DNA of 64,000 nucleotides from Paenibacillus wulumuqiensis (GCF_000971965.1 NZ_KQ040795.1:186001-250000); one strand, 5' to 3'; shown: positions 16,745-26,692, numbered from the stretch's first letter. The notes: generated by a model from the letters alone, not told the origin. Numbers and translations: made by a program.

Positions 16745-17290
16745 TTACAGCAGTGCTTCAATATCTTCTTCGAGATCATAAGGATCAGTCGTAGGCTCGA
16801 AGCGTTTGACAACTTCGCCATTCCGATCAATCAGGAACTTGGTGAAATTCCATTTGATTGAATCGCCCGGCATGTATTCCGGATGGCGCTCATGCAGCAG
16901 CGGCAGCAGAATCTTTGCGACCGAGTGCGTCATATCAAACCCTTCAAACGGCTTGGAATCCGCCAGATACGTAAACAAAGGATGCGCATTTTGATCCCGC
17001 ACGTCTACCTTTTGGAACATCGGGAACGTAACACCATAATTCAGCATGCAGAAAGCCTGTATGCGCTCATTGTCGCCAGGTTCCTGATCTGCAAACTGGT
17101 TGGAAGGAAAGCCGAGTACGATAAGTCCTCTGTCTTTGTAACGATCATATAACTTCTGTAGGTCCTCAAATTGAAAAGTAAATCCGCACTGACTTGCTGT
17201 GTTGACGACCAGAATTACCTGATCACGATATTCCCCCAAAGATACTTCCTTACCAGCCATGTTTGTTGCCGAGAATTGATATACGCTCAT
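16745..17290 (-). CDS. Glutathione-peroxidase-family (thioredoxin-dependent) peroxidase
   Basis: This is a 181-aa protein. The peroxidatic cysteine lies in VNTASQCGFT (C35), followed by FPSNQF (catalytic Gln) and WNFTKFL (catalytic Trp and Asn), the complete GPx tetrad. The sequence has a Cys rather than a selenocysteine codon. Bacterial members reduce hydroperoxides using thioredoxin or bacillithiol systems. An additional C-terminal acidic tail (DPYDLEEDIEALL) is present. It lies downstream of the formate/nitrite channel on the same strand, 215 bp away. No convincing PerR box was found upstream. Confidence 0.93.
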   Translation of the reverse strand: MSVYQFSATNMAGKEVSLGEYRDQVILVVNTASQCGFTFQFEDLQKLYDRYKDRGLIVLGFPSNQFADQEPGDNERIQAFCMLNYGVTFPMFQKVDVRDQNAHPLFTYLADSKPFEGFDMTHSVAKILLPLLHERHPEYMPGDSIKWNFTKFLIDRNGEVVKRFEPTTDPYDLEEDIEALL

Positions 17291-17351
17291 AATGGGCTTT
17301 GCGCTCTCCTTTGATTACAATGATGTATTTGCTTATTTTATTATAACCAAT

Positions 17352-17418
17352 TTAAGCTTAATTTGAAACTATAGTCCTAAAATATTTTTATTAATCAAAG
17401 GTATTTAGGACTAGTTAA
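17352..17418. repeat. AT-rich imperfect inverted repeat
   Basis: TAGTCCTAAAATA (17372-17384) pairs with TATTTAGGACTA (17402-17413) with one bulge. Outer segments GCTTAA and TTAAGC extend the arms. It lies between the channel and peroxidase genes and is of unknown role. Confidence 0.4.
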
Positions 17419-17505
17419 GCAATTATTTTGTCGAATGCGGAGTAAAGGGTTAGCAATCTGGCTGATCTGTCTCATTTCAGAATTCTTTTTATAATAACCA
17501 GCCTG

Positions 17506-18318
17506 TTAGTCCTGATCTGCAGAATGCTCATCAATCGGATGGGTATCCATAAAGGGCTTGTTCACATAATAGTACATCATCGACATAAAGACCGATCCGC
17601 CGATCAGATTACCGATTGTCACCGGAATCAGATTATGGATTACACCTGCAAAATTGATCGTCGATGGATGATCCACTACAAGCGCAATCGCAAATGTACA
17701 CATATTCGCGATACTATGTTCATAGCCCGAGATAAAGAAGCAAAATACAAACAGCATCATACAGAACAGCTTGGCCACTTCATTTTTGAGTCCCATTGGG
17801 ATAAAGAAGGCCAGACAGACGAGCCAGTTACATAAAATCGCCCTGAAAAACAGCTGCGATGTAGGTGCCTGCATTTTGTGTTCGACCACATTCAACAAAA
17901 AGGCATTGACCGAGTGATCCGAATAAAGTCCTGTCAGATAGATCAACAATGCAAATGCACAGGCCCCCATGATATTGCCGATATAACTGGTCACCCACAT
18001 CTTTACAACTTGCAGCCAGCGCAGCCTGCGCCTAAGTGCCGCATAGGAATAATAGAACGTATCCCCCGTAAACAGATCCCCTCCGCCCAGCGAGATCAGA
18101 ATAATCGCCGCTCCAAAGGTAAGTGCTGCCATCGGGTAGGCTGCCGGGGATTCCACCGCATAAAAGAAATTACCTGTCTTAAAAGCGACAATAACCCCGA
18201 ATCCGATAAACATACTCGCCAGCATGGAGCGCGACAGGTAGCGGAGTTTGCTCTGTCTGAAGATCATGTTCTTTTCCAGCGCCAGCTTCTCCACCTGTTT
18301 TAACGATTGTACTTCCAT
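17506..18318 (-). CDS. Formate/nitrite transporter family (FNT) channel
   Basis: This is a 270-aa protein with six transmembrane helices, the standard FNT length. Diagnostic segments are GGGDLFTGD (re-entrant loop after helix 2), CNWLVCLA (helix 4 start) and SGYEHSIANM (central pore loop carrying the conserved His). It moves formate, nitrite or similar monovalent acids across the cytoplasmic membrane. No formate or nitrite enzyme is nearby, so the substrate is open. An FNR-type palindrome 230 bp upstream suggests anaerobic control. Confidence 0.93.
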   Translation of the reverse strand: MEVQSLKQVEKLALEKNMIFRQSKLRYLSRSMLASMFIGFGVIVAFKTGNFFYAVESPAAYPMAALTFGAAIILISLGGGDLFTGDTFYYSYAALRRRLRWLQVVKMWVTSYIGNIMGACAFALLIYLTGLYSDHSVNAFLLNVVEHKMQAPTSQLFFRAILCNWLVCLAFFIPMGLKNEVAKLFCMMLFVFCFFISGYEHSIANMCTFAIALVVDHPSTINFAGVIHNLIPVTIGNLIGGSVFMSMMYYYVNKPFMDTHPIDEHSADQD

Positions 18319-18828
18319 TCATTCACCATCCTAGTATAAATTCGATTTGATTGATTCCCTGCTTTCCAGAATGCATCGATAGCTGTTCCTGGCTGTTCTA
18401 CAATACCACATCCACATCATCGCATGATTATGCAGATACATTCCCTTATAAAACTATCTACACGCAAATCACCCATTTTAACCCGATCCTTTTAGCCCAC
18501 TCACGTTTAGTTCATTAGGCATAGGAAATTATTCCTATTCTTCGACAAATTATGACTAAAGTCACAAAAGCTATTCACTTAGTGAAACATTCTGCCGAAA
18601 TGATATTATAAGCAAACACAGTCACAAATTAGACACATCATTTTTCTGTAACCAATGATTATGGTGTTTTCACACCTAATCTTGATGATATATAGATGTT
18701 ATCAGTGATTAATTCATTTCAATGTCGGGTATTCTATGAAAAAAGTAACATATTTAAGCTCGTTTTAATGAACATTTTGTGAAAGTGTGTTAATGTAAAT
18801 TTACAATCAAAATATGAGGTGACCGAAA
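18319..18828. other. Intergenic region rich in palindromes
   Basis: These 510 AT-rich bp lie between divergent genes. They contain ATAGGAA-N4-TTCCTAT (18521-18538), an FNR-like site (18551-18566) and the perfect palindrome TTCACTTAGTGAA (18574-18586). No open frame with a start signal was seen. Confidence 0.5.
18551..18566. promoter_or_regulatory. CRP/FNR-type site TATGA-N6-TCACA
   Basis: It matches TGTGA-N6-TCACA at nine of ten conserved positions. A 13-bp perfect palindrome, TTCACTTAGTGAA, follows 7 bp later. It could serve the FNT gene or the 100-aa gene on the other side. Confidence 0.45.
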
Positions 18829-19131
18829 ATGACAAACCATAACAAAGTACAGCAACTTCGGGAATTGCTGCCACAAGAACAACAAGGAATTACACGCTAC
18901 GTTGAACATGCACTGCAATCTATCGACGAGCTGGTTGAAAAACACCGTCAGTATACTGCTTCTCTGGCAATCTATGGCGACCGTATCAATGGTAACGAAG
19001 AGCGCGTATATCGTGATACCATTTCCGAAATCAAGGCACAACTAATCGAGACACTGGAAAGAACTGTAGAAGACTTTTCTCATCTGGGTGACAAGAACTG
19101 GAGCAAAAACTACAAAGACGGCATTAAGTAA
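18829..19131 (+). CDS. 100-aa hypothetical protein
   Basis: ATG 18829 is preceded by GAGGTGA with good spacing. The sequence is almost all helix and charged: LPQEQQGITRYVEHALQSID, then ERVYRDTISEIKAQLIETLE. No cysteine, signal peptide or membrane segment is present. It stands alone with a strong terminator 100 bp downstream and a long upstream region. I do not recognise a family; a small cytoplasmic, perhaps stress-induced, helical protein is the most that can be said. Confidence 0.7.
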   Translation: MTNHNKVQQLRELLPQEQQGITRYVEHALQSIDELVEKHRQYTASLAIYGDRINGNEERVYRDTISEIKAQLIETLERTVEDFSHLGDKNWSKNYKDGIK

Positions 19132-19227
19132 GCAGCGAATACTCTGCTTGAACCATCCATTATGGCATACACCGACATTCCATGAGATGATGATTAGATA
19201 GAGCACCTGTTAATCTCTATAGCAGCA

Positions 19228-19268
19228 CAGCAAAAAACCGCGGCCCGGGAAGCCGCGGTTTTTTGCTG
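19228..19268. terminator. Strong bidirectional terminator
   Basis: A 17-bp perfect stem (arms CAGCAAAAAACCGCGGC and complement) lies between convergent genes, with A and T runs inside the arms. It serves the 100-aa gene and the CtaM-like gene. Confidence 0.92.
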
Positions 19269-19336
19269 TAGATCTGCCATTTGGTGCCCAGCCTTCAAGC
19301 TGCCTGGCATCCATGGTACATCTCTGTATCGAATGC

Positions 19337-19903
19337 TCAATAATAAGGTGCCATCATCAAGTAGACAATAACTCCAGTAGAACTTACATACAGCCAAATC
19401 GGCATCGTCCAGCGGACGATTTTTTTGTGTTTGGCAATCTGCATCGTCCATCCCCATACCAGTGCGAACAGCGCCAGCGGTACAATGATTGCAGCCAGGA
19501 AGCTATGCGTAATCAGAATGAAGAAGTAGACGGTACGAATAAAGCCTTCCCCGCCGTATTTGGCGGTCTCCGGCGAGAGATAGTGAAAGGTCAAATAAGT
19601 AACCAGGAACAGCAATGTTGACGAGAATGCTGCCAGAATGAAGCCCCTGTGCAGCTTAATATTTTTTTTCAAAATCGAGATCAGTGCTGCAACGAGGAAA
19701 ATGAAGGTAAAGCTGTTAAAAATCGCATTCATCCGCGGCAGCAGGGTAATATCAAAACCAACCGTTCCTTTGTACCCGATAGCCGGTGAGAAAAACAAAA
19801 GCAAAATGATGACGTTCGCAATTACAGATACGGTAATAATCAGACCTGTAAAATTCTTGTTCGTCGTTGGCTTGAGATTGCCGGTTTGTGTACCCTTGTC
19901 CAT
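19337..19903 (-). CDS. ctaM: DUF420 membrane protein, CtaM/YozB-like
   Basis: This is a 188-aa protein from ATG 19903, preceded by GGGAGAG. Five transmembrane helices are visible. Conserved histidines sit at helix ends (LHRGF, TFHYLSP, THSFLAA), which suggests heme or copper ligation. The DUF420 family includes Staphylococcus CtaM and Bacillus YozB, required for maturation of heme-copper terminal oxidases. No oxidase gene is in the window, so it acts on one encoded elsewhere. Confidence 0.85.
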   Translation of the reverse strand: MDKGTQTGNLKPTTNKNFTGLIITVSVIANVIILLLFFSPAIGYKGTVGFDITLLPRMNAIFNSFTFIFLVAALISILKKNIKLHRGFILAAFSSTLLFLVTYLTFHYLSPETAKYGGEGFIRTVYFFILITHSFLAAIIVPLALFALVWGWTMQIAKHKKIVRWTMPIWLYVSSTGVIVYLMMAPYY

Positions 19904-20034
19904 GTGTACTCTCCCATCCTTGCGATTCATACTGGGAATATCGAAATATCCTCATTATATTATATTTTAATAAACCGGATAAGGATAAGCGGATTGGTGA
20001 CAACAGTTTGAACTTTTTGCAATTGGGCCGTTAT

Positions 20035-20316
20035 TTACGTATCCTGACGCCAGATATCATGATATTCTTCATTGCGCTTGAACTGTGCCAGTGCATAGGA
20101 ACAGGCCGGTACAATCGTCTTGCCCTGCTCGCGCGCCACATCCACTACACGCTGCACCAGCTGCTGGCCTACCTTCTGACCACGCAGCTCTTCCGATACA
20201 AAGGTATGATCGATAATGATCGACTGCTCATCATACGGTCCGAACCCGATCTCCGCTTTGGGTTCTCCATCAACTTCCATTACGAATCCTTTATCATTCT
20301 CCACAATTTTTTGCAT
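20035..20316 (-). CDS. Small GNAT-fold N-acetyltransferase (YidJ type)
   Basis: This is a 93-aa protein from ATG 20316, with GAAGGAGC upstream. The sequence MQKIVENDKGFVMEVDGEPK starts a compact acetyltransferase. The acetyl-CoA loop is RGQKVGQQLV, followed by VDVAREQGKTIVPACSYA. The short, single-domain form is the Acetyltransf_CG (PF14542) group, whose substrates are mostly unknown. It stands alone between the CtaM-like gene and the chemoreceptor. Confidence 0.88.
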   Translation of the reverse strand: MQKIVENDKGFVMEVDGEPKAEIGFGPYDEQSIIIDHTFVSEELRGQKVGQQLVQRVVDVAREQGKTIVPACSYALAQFKRNEEYHDIWRQDT

Positions 20317-20567
20317 TATTTTCGCTCCTTCCGTAATAAGCCAGATATCTTTTTTATCCCCGTAATTCATCATTCAGAAACAATCCGCTATCTTACGGCT
20401 GGCACGATTGCTCTTTGTTTTTGGCTAATTAATCCTCCTTATTCGTAATTATTTTCTTAATTCCTTATATGTAAAATAAATACATTTAGTACTTTATACC
20501 TATTACCATATTTTTACTGACGTCGAAATATATATTGAATCTTATGTATCCTAATGGAGGTAACCTT

Positions 20568-22163
20568 ATGAAATGGTTCCATAATCTTAAAACATCTGCC
20601 AAGATCATCTCTTCCTTTATTCTGATTGTGCTCGTACTGATTGCTTTTGGCATATATAGTCTTCGCAATCTGGAGCAAAGCAGCGAACGAACCAGCCAAA
20701 TATCCGACAATAATCTGGTGTCCGTTCAGAATCTGATGAATGTGCAAATCTATTATCAGCGTCTGAGAATAGCTGTCCGTGATCTCAATACAACAACAGA
20801 CTCTGAAAAGCAGCAGACCTATCTCGCCAAAATGGCTGAGTTCAAAACTGGCATTGATGCCAATATCAAAACTTATGCCCCTCTCGCCAACTCACCGATC
20901 GAGCAGCAAGGACTTACTCAATTCGCTGCCGCTTATGCCAAATATATTGAACTGTATAATCAAGCAACCAAACTGGCACAGGTGCCCGGTGCTGCCGGCA
21001 CAGCCGCTTTTATCGAATTCAAGGATAACACTCTCAAACAGGCCGGTGATGAGCTGGGTACCATTCTCGATGGACTGGTTGAATATAATGCCAAGCTGGC
21101 TATACAAGCCAGTGCAGATGCCAATAATGCTTATCATAATGCCAAGACGCTGACCATCGCTATTCTGATTTTTGCTGTCATTTTCAGCCTGCTGCTTGGT
21201 TATTGGATTGCCCATATGATCTCCAGTCCACTCAAAAAGCTGTCGGCACTGATCTCCCGGTTTGCAGCCGGTGACCTTAGCGGCAAGTCCGATATCGACA
21301 CCCGTGATGAAGTCGGTCAGCTGTCTGCTTCCGTCAATACGATGGCGGATAATCTGCGCGATCTGATCGCCCGCATTTCCCTATCCTCCCAGAGCGTGGC
21401 GGCGGCTTCCGAAGAAATCTCTGCCACTACAGAAGAGATTGCCAATACCAGCAACACTCAGGCTGAATCTTCTGCAGCGATTACTGAACTGTTCAAGGAG
21501 CTGTCGGCGGCTATCGATTCTGTCGCTCGCAGTGCTACCGAGACAGCAGAGCTATCCAACAAAACGCTGGAAATGGCCCAGCAGGGTGGCAAGGTCGTGG
21601 ACCAGTCCATGATCAGCATGCAGAATATGAACAGTTCCATGCAGCGCCTCGAGGAAGACTCCCAGCGAATCGGAGAGATTATCAGCGTGATCGACGACAT
21701 TTCCAATCAGACCAATCTGCTGGCACTGAATGCCGCGATTGAAGCTGCCCGTGCCGGAGAGCAAGGCAAAGGATTTGCCGTAGTAGCCGATGAAGTCCGC
21801 AAGCTGGCCGAGCGCAGCATGGACGCTACCAAGCAGATCTCCAGCATCATCAAAATCATGCAAAAAAACACCCAGAACAGCGTATCTTCGGTGAAGCAAA
21901 GCGTCGAACAGTCAACCCAGACCGGAGATTCATTCCAAAAAATCATTCATATGGTCAATGATTCGGCGATTCGCGTGAATGATATTGCGGCTGCCTGCGA
22001 GCAGGAATCGGCTCAGGCCAATGAAGTCATGTTCTCTGTCGAATCGATCGCGGCTGCCAGTGAGCAGTCTGCTGCAGCTGCCGAAGAGACAGCAGCTTCT
22101 TCCCACTCTCTCGCCAAGCTGGCCGAAGAACTGAACGATTCCGTGTCCATTTTCAAAATCTAA
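20568..22163 (+). CDS. Methyl-accepting chemotaxis protein
   Basis: This is a 531-aa protein from ATG 20568 with GGAGG upstream. Transmembrane helices lie at about 12-32 and 190-212. A four-helix-bundle type sensor domain of about 155 residues lies between them. A HAMP domain follows (about 213-265, [12 protein letters not shown]). The signalling hairpin has the conserved tip [20 protein letters not shown] and continues to [12 protein letters not shown]. It is outside any chemotaxis operon. The ligand is unknown. It ends with a long terminator shared with the convergent oxidoreductase gene. Confidence 0.95.
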   Translation: MKWFHNLKTSAKIISSFILIVLVLIAFGIYSLRNLEQSSERTSQISDNNLVSVQNLMNVQIYYQRLRIAVRDLNTTTDSEKQQTYLAKMAEFKTGIDANIKTYAPLANSPIEQQGLTQFAAAYAKYIELYNQATKLAQVPGAAGTAAFIEFKDNTLKQAGDELGTILDGLVEYNAKLAIQASADANNAYHNAKTLTIAILIFAVIFSLLLGYWIAHMISSPLKKLSALISRFAAGDLSGKSDIDTRDEVGQLSASVNTMADNLRDLIARISLSSQSVAAASEEISATTEEIANTSNTQAESSAAITELFKELSAAIDSVARSATETAELSNKTLEMAQQGGKVVDQSMISMQNMNSSMQRLEEDSQRIGEIISVIDDISNQTNLLALNAAIEAARAGEQGKGFAVVADEVRKLAERSMDATKQISSIIKIMQKNTQNSVSSVKQSVEQSTQTGDSFQKIIHMVNDSAIRVNDIAAACEQESAQANEVMFSVESIAAASEQSAAAAEETAASSHSLAKLAEELNDSVSIFKI

Positions 22164-22194
22164 TTCATGTACTCTCTGCGCATTTTCCAATAAT

Positions 22195-22260
22195 AATAAG
22201 CCTGTCTGCTCCTGCCACTGTTCTGATCAACAGAACTGGCGGGAATGGACAGGCTTATTT
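22195..22260. terminator. Long bidirectional terminator hairpin
   Basis: The arms AATAAGCCTGTC (22195-22206) and GACAGGCTTATT (22248-22259) close an inner hairpin containing GTTCTG/CAGAAC. It lies between convergent genes. Confidence 0.8.
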
Positions 22261-22292
22261 GTATATGCATCGTTCATACTCTTCTCTGCTCC

Positions 22293-23063
22293 CTATTCTT
22301 GCTGGCCGCCCTGATAAATCGTCTCATCCTGCGGAATCTCTCCCTGACGGCGCTCCTCTTCGGCAAGCAGCTCGGCGGCATCATCCTGCGGCTTATAGCC
22401 AATTTCCTGCTCCAGATAGGCAATGTCATAATAATTATCCGTATTGGCGGATGTACCGTACATATTCATATACTTGCGGCTGTCATCCGCCTCGATACAG
22501 CAGCGCATCAGCTGCACCATATCCCGCTCCGAGATCCAGATATGAGCGGCGCGCTGGGAATGCGGACGATCATCACCGGGGAAATTACCGATACGTACAT
22601 TAAATGAAGACAGCTGATGCTGATCCGCATACAGTCGGCCGAGCAGCTCGATATAACATTTGCTCAGTCCATAGATGCTGTCCGGGCGGTAGGGGTCATT
22701 CACATCCACTTCTTCACCCACCTTGTAAAAGCCGGTCGCATGGTTGGAGCTGGCGAAGATCAGGCGCCGAACGCTGTTTTTGCGGGCGGCTTCATACAGA
22801 TGGTACGCTCCGGTGACATTGACCGGCAGAGCGACGCCGAGAAAATCGTCATTGTCCTTTTGCCAGCCTATATGCAAAATGGTATCCACGCCCTGCATCA
22901 TTTCCTCAATGCGCTCGGGGTCTGTAATGTCCAGCTTCCGAATTCCCTCTGCCTCATTCGCCTCTACGTCCGTCGCAACGATATCATACTCTTCCTTCAG
23001 TCCCTGATAGAGCGCGCTGCCGATGCGGCCGCCAGCTCCGGTAATGAGTAATTTGCGCTTCAT
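22293..23063 (-). CDS. NAD-dependent epimerase/dehydratase family, uronate-dehydrogenase-like
   Basis: This is a 256-aa extended-type SDR protein. The Rossmann motif is TGAGGRIG (about 7-14), the catalytic tyrosine/lysine are in YGLSKCY (about 138-142), with SSNHATGFY and VRIGNF as in uronate dehydrogenases. Short length (about 260) fits that subgroup, which oxidises glucuronate or galacturonate to the lactone; this specificity is inferred. The ATG at 23063 overlaps the TGA of the hybrid kinase (ATGA) and has GGGAGGA upstream, so it is translated from the same mRNA. No uronate pathway genes are nearby. Confidence 0.85.
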   Translation of the reverse strand: MKRKLLITGAGGRIGSALYQGLKEEYDIVATDVEANEAEGIRKLDITDPERIEEMMQGVDTILHIGWQKDNDDFLGVALPVNVTGAYHLYEAARKNSVRRLIFASSNHATGFYKVGEEVDVNDPYRPDSIYGLSKCYIELLGRLYADQHQLSSFNVRIGNFPGDDRPHSQRAAHIWISERDMVQLMRCCIEADDSRKYMNMYGTSANTDNYYDIAYLEQEIGYKPQDDAAELLAEEERRQGEIPQDETIYQGGQQE

Positions 23064-26000
23064 AGTAGTCCTCCCTGGTCCAGTTGTTGGAGATGATATG
23101 CACATTCCTTGAGAATACGGTCTATTTCCTGCTGGCGCAGCGGCTTACTGATAAAGTCCTGCATCCCTGCATTCAGACACATCTGACGATCTTCATCACG
23201 GGCAAATGCTGTCGTAGCGACAATGACCGGCTGCTCATGCTGCTGCAGGCGGCTACGAATCTCTATGGTCGCTTCGATGCCATCCATCTCGGGCATCTGG
23301 ATATCCATAAAAATTAGATCATACGGATGAGTGAGAGCAGCCACTACCGCTTCCCGGCCATTGTAGGCAATATCCGTCTGATAACCGAGCTTGCGCAGCA
23401 TTTCCTGCATCAGCTTCTGATTGACCGGATGATCCTCAGCAATCAGAATGCGCAGTGATCCATATTTGCCGCTGCTGCCCGTATAGGCTTTCTGCTCGCT
23501 GATGGCGGAATTCTTGGCAGCTTCCATGATCTCTTCTTCCACAATGTACTGCAGAGGCAGGATAAAGCGGAAAGTGGAACCCATGCCTTCTTCGCTGTCT
23601 ACGCTGATCGTACCGCCCATCAGTTCAATCAGTTTTTTGCAGATGGCGAGTCCCAGTCCGGTACCTCCATATTTGCGGTTGATCGCCGGATGCAGCTGGG
23701 AGAAGGACTGGAACAGCAGACCCTGCTTATCGCTGGAGATACCGATGCCGGTATCGCTGACCTCGAACTGCAGTACACATTCATCCGCCCGACGTTCCAG
23801 CTGGCATACTGACAGATTGACACTGCCCTTATCAGTGAATTTGATGGCATTGCTGATCAGATTGACCAGCACCTGACGCATCCGGGAAACATCGCTGATA
23901 ATAGTCGATGGAACCTGATCATCGGTATGATAATTCAGCTCGATCCTTTTCTCGGCAGCACGTGCAGAGAAGAGATCGAACACGCTGTCCAGCAGGTTCG
24001 TCAGCTGGATCGGTTCATGATCAAGTACCATTCGACCCGCTTCGATCCGGCTGAAGTCCAGTATTTCATTCAGGATATGCAGCAGGGAATCGCTGCTGTC
24101 GCGAATAATATCGATATAGCTGCGCTGTTCTTCATCCAGTGGCGTATCCGCGAGCAGACCGGTCATGCCAATAATGCCATTCATCGGTGTCCGGATCTCA
24201 TGACTCATAATCGCCAGGAATTCCGACTTGGCCCGATCTGCCCGTTCGGCCAGTTCCTTGGCCCGGATAATCTGCTTTTCATTGGTAATATCGTTAAAGA
24301 CAACGACGGCTCCCTTGCGCTGGCCGCGATCCCAGATCGGGGTGATCCGGTAGGAGACGAGGACGCTGGAACCATCCTTGCGCAGGAAAATCGCTTCCTG
24401 TTCTTCATACGACGTGCCTTCCCGCAGCGCCTGGTCGATCGGATTGTCTTCCGGCGTGTACGTGGTGCCGTCCGCATGCGTTAGCTGGAACATATCCAGC
24501 AGCAGCTGACCGGCCAGTTCACGGGTGCTGAATCCGAGCATCCGGGTCGCTGCCGGGTTAATGAATGTCGCCCGGCCCTCATTGTCCAGACCGAAAATGC
24601 CTTCCGATACGGAATTGAGGATCAATGTATACTCATTGCCCAGCTTCTCGATCTGCTCCATATGACGTTTCATTTCCGTGATGTCGGTGGCTATACCATA
24701 GACGCCCACAATCTGCTGATCGACCACAATCGGCAGATTAACGACACTGATCCTGCGGTATTGGCCGCCTTTGACCACTACTTCGGATTCGTACGACTGC
24801 GGCTCGCCGTGCAGGGCATGTTCAAAATGCTCTGCCGTATCATATATACTTTCCGGAGCGATAAAGCACTCAAAGGATCTGCCGATCAGCTCCTCTTCCG
24901 AGCGACCCATCAACTGCTCCATCTGTGCGTTGATCGTCGTATATCTGCCCTGGGTATCAAAGGAAAATACGCTGGCCGGGTTATAATCAAACAGCGATTT
25001 GTATCGCTGCTCGCTTTCCTGAATCAGCAAAGAAGCCTGACGACGCTCGGTAATATCCCGCGCAATCGAGATCATTTCTTTGACCTGACCTTCTTCATCA
25101 TGGATATAGCGGCCGGATGCTTCCAGCCAGACATATCCCCCGGATTTGTGACGGTGCCGATAAATGACAGGCTTCGTCTGCTCGCCGGCCAGATGAAGAC
25201 TCATGTATTCCTTGACCGCATCCACATCATCCCGATGCACATAATCCAGACTAGGGCTTCCTTCCAATTCTTCCGGCTGATAGCCCAGTATGTTGTAACA
25301 GGCAGGGGAGCAGTACAGATATACAGCATCTTCCACAGAATGACGGGAGATAAAGTCCAGCGATTGCTCCGAGATCAGCCGATATTGACGTTCACTCTGC
25401 TTGAGCCGCTCCTCCATCTCGATCCGAGGAGTAATATCCTGGGTCATGCCGATAATCTGAACCGGCTGGGACTGATGATCGGTTGTGACATTCCAGTGAG
25501 ACTGCAGGTAACGGACCGATCCGTCTTCCAGCAGGACACGGAATATACCCTCTCCGTTGCTTCCGGTCTGCATGGACTGGCGGATTTTGGCCTGCAGGGA
25601 TGGCAGGTCTTCCGGATGCACGATCTCCCGGACTTTCTCGATCGGTACATCGGTATATTCGAAAATGTAGCTGAACAGCTCCTGTGTCTCACTGCCCACC
25701 GTAATCCGGTCTGTAGACATATCCCAGTCCCACGAGCCGATATGCGCAATCCGCTGGGCTTCACGCAGACTGTCTTCGTACTTTTTGCGGTCATTGATAT
25801 TGCGACCGATTCCGAGCACCTTGGTAATTTCGCCATGCTCATCGCGAACGACCTGGAAGGAAATTTCAAACCACAGGTAATAGCCCTTTTTGTGCTTGAG
25901 TCTCCGGGTCGTCATGCCCTGATCCAGATAACCCTGACCGCTGGCAATCATGCCTGCCGAATCGTCAGCATGATAGTACTGCATCCGGCTCTGACCGATC

Positions 26001-26539
26001 ATCTCTTCGGGTGTGTAGCCCAGCACCGTATAAAAAGAGTCCGACACATAACGCAGAATTCCATCCGGCGTACTGTAAGAGACAAGGTCATTGGCATTTT
26101 CCGTAATCAGACGATAAATTTCCTGGTCAATACCGGTCAAATACGCATGGCGACTAACCGGTTTAATTTCCTGAAACTGTGCAATATGATATACGGCCCG
26201 TCCCGCTGCATCGTATACGGTAGAGACCTCGACGCCTATCTGCAGCATGTATCCGAGCTTGTGTTTATAGTATTTGCGGGTACAGTACGGTTCCCCCTTG
26301 GAGACAGCCGCTTCCGATGCAATGGTCGGGTATGGATAGGTGGTCGGACTTGCCGGGTGAACAAGATCTTCTTCATGCAACGCATACAGTTCGCTCTCTT
26401 CATAGCCCAGCAGCTGGCAAAGCGCAGGGTTCACCTGCGTCCACGTACCGTTCTCCGGATCAATTATTGCAATCCCTATAGAGGCAGCATGATAGATATG
26501 TTCGTAAATTATTCGGTCATGTCCTGATTGATTAATCAC
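23060..26539 (-). CDS. Soluble hybrid sensor histidine kinase with six PAS domains and a receiver
   Basis: This is a 1159-aa protein starting at GTG 26539, with GGAGGGG 6 bases upstream; the longer frame starting at TTG 26596 has no such site. No membrane segment is visible. Six PAS modules occupy about residues 10-765, several with PAC-type ends (KSGGYVWLEAS, EEGQVKEMISIARDITERRQ). HisKA follows with phosphoacceptor in IMSHEIRTPMNG (His about 778), then HATPase (NAIKFT, GTGLGLAICKK about 960), and a C-terminal receiver with Asp in LIFMDIQMPEMDG (about 1080). The output partner is not encoded here; an HPt protein elsewhere would be needed. Confidence 0.93.
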   Translation of the reverse strand: MINQSGHDRIIYEHIYHAASIGIAIIDPENGTWTQVNPALCQLLGYEESELYALHEEDLVHPASPTTYPYPTIASEAAVSKGEPYCTRKYYKHKLGYMLQIGVEVSTVYDAAGRAVYHIAQFQEIKPVSRHAYLTGIDQEIYRLITENANDLVSYSTPDGILRYVSDSFYTVLGYTPEEMIGQSRMQYYHADDSAGMIASGQGYLDQGMTTRRLKHKKGYYLWFEISFQVVRDEHGEITKVLGIGRNINDRKKYEDSLREAQRIAHIGSWDWDMSTDRITVGSETQELFSYIFEYTDVPIEKVREIVHPEDLPSLQAKIRQSMQTGSNGEGIFRVLLEDGSVRYLQSHWNVTTDHQSQPVQIIGMTQDITPRIEMEERLKQSERQYRLISEQSLDFISRHSVEDAVYLYCSPACYNILGYQPEELEGSPSLDYVHRDDVDAVKEYMSLHLAGEQTKPVIYRHRHKSGGYVWLEASGRYIHDEEGQVKEMISIARDITERRQASLLIQESEQRYKSLFDYNPASVFSFDTQGRYTTINAQMEQLMGRSEEELIGRSFECFIAPESIYDTAEHFEHALHGEPQSYESEVVVKGGQYRRISVVNLPIVVDQQIVGVYGIATDITEMKRHMEQIEKLGNEYTLILNSVSEGIFGLDNEGRATFINPAATRMLGFSTRELAGQLLLDMFQLTHADGTTYTPEDNPIDQALREGTSYEEQEAIFLRKDGSSVLVSYRITPIWDRGQRKGAVVVFNDITNEKQIIRAKELAERADRAKSEFLAIMSHEIRTPMNGIIGMTGLLADTPLDEEQRSYIDIIRDSSDSLLHILNEILDFSRIEAGRMVLDHEPIQLTNLLDSVFDLFSARAAEKRIELNYHTDDQVPSTIISDVSRMRQVLVNLISNAIKFTDKGSVNLSVCQLERRADECVLQFEVSDTGIGISSDKQGLLFQSFSQLHPAINRKYGGTGLGLAICKKLIELMGGTISVDSEEGMGSTFRFILPLQYIVEEEIMEAAKNSAISEQKAYTGSSGKYGSLRILIAEDHPVNQKLMQEMLRKLGYQTDIAYNGREAVVAALTHPYDLIFMDIQMPEMDGIEATIEIRSRLQQHEQPVIVATTAFARDEDRQMCLNAGMQDFISKPLRQQEIDRILKECAYHLQQLDQGGLL

Positions 26540-26692
26540 ATTATTCCCCTCCAATAACACCACTCGCCCGGATTCTTCTTTATATTTTCTTGACAATTTG
26601 TATATACTGCAAATTACCCTTATATTGGATAACCGAATAGTGTCGCGCTATCTTTCTTCCATGAAATGTTGGGTACAACAAAGCTGCAAATG

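Noticed and set aside
17291-17345. PerR box upstream of the glutathione peroxidase gene
   Set aside because: The sequence near 17310-17330 matches TTATAAT-N-ATTATAA at too few positions.
24662-26527. Plus-strand open frame of 621 codons
   Set aside because: It is the antisense shadow of the six-PAS kinase, whose minus-strand frame has clear domains; the plus frame has no ribosome site and no recognisable domain.
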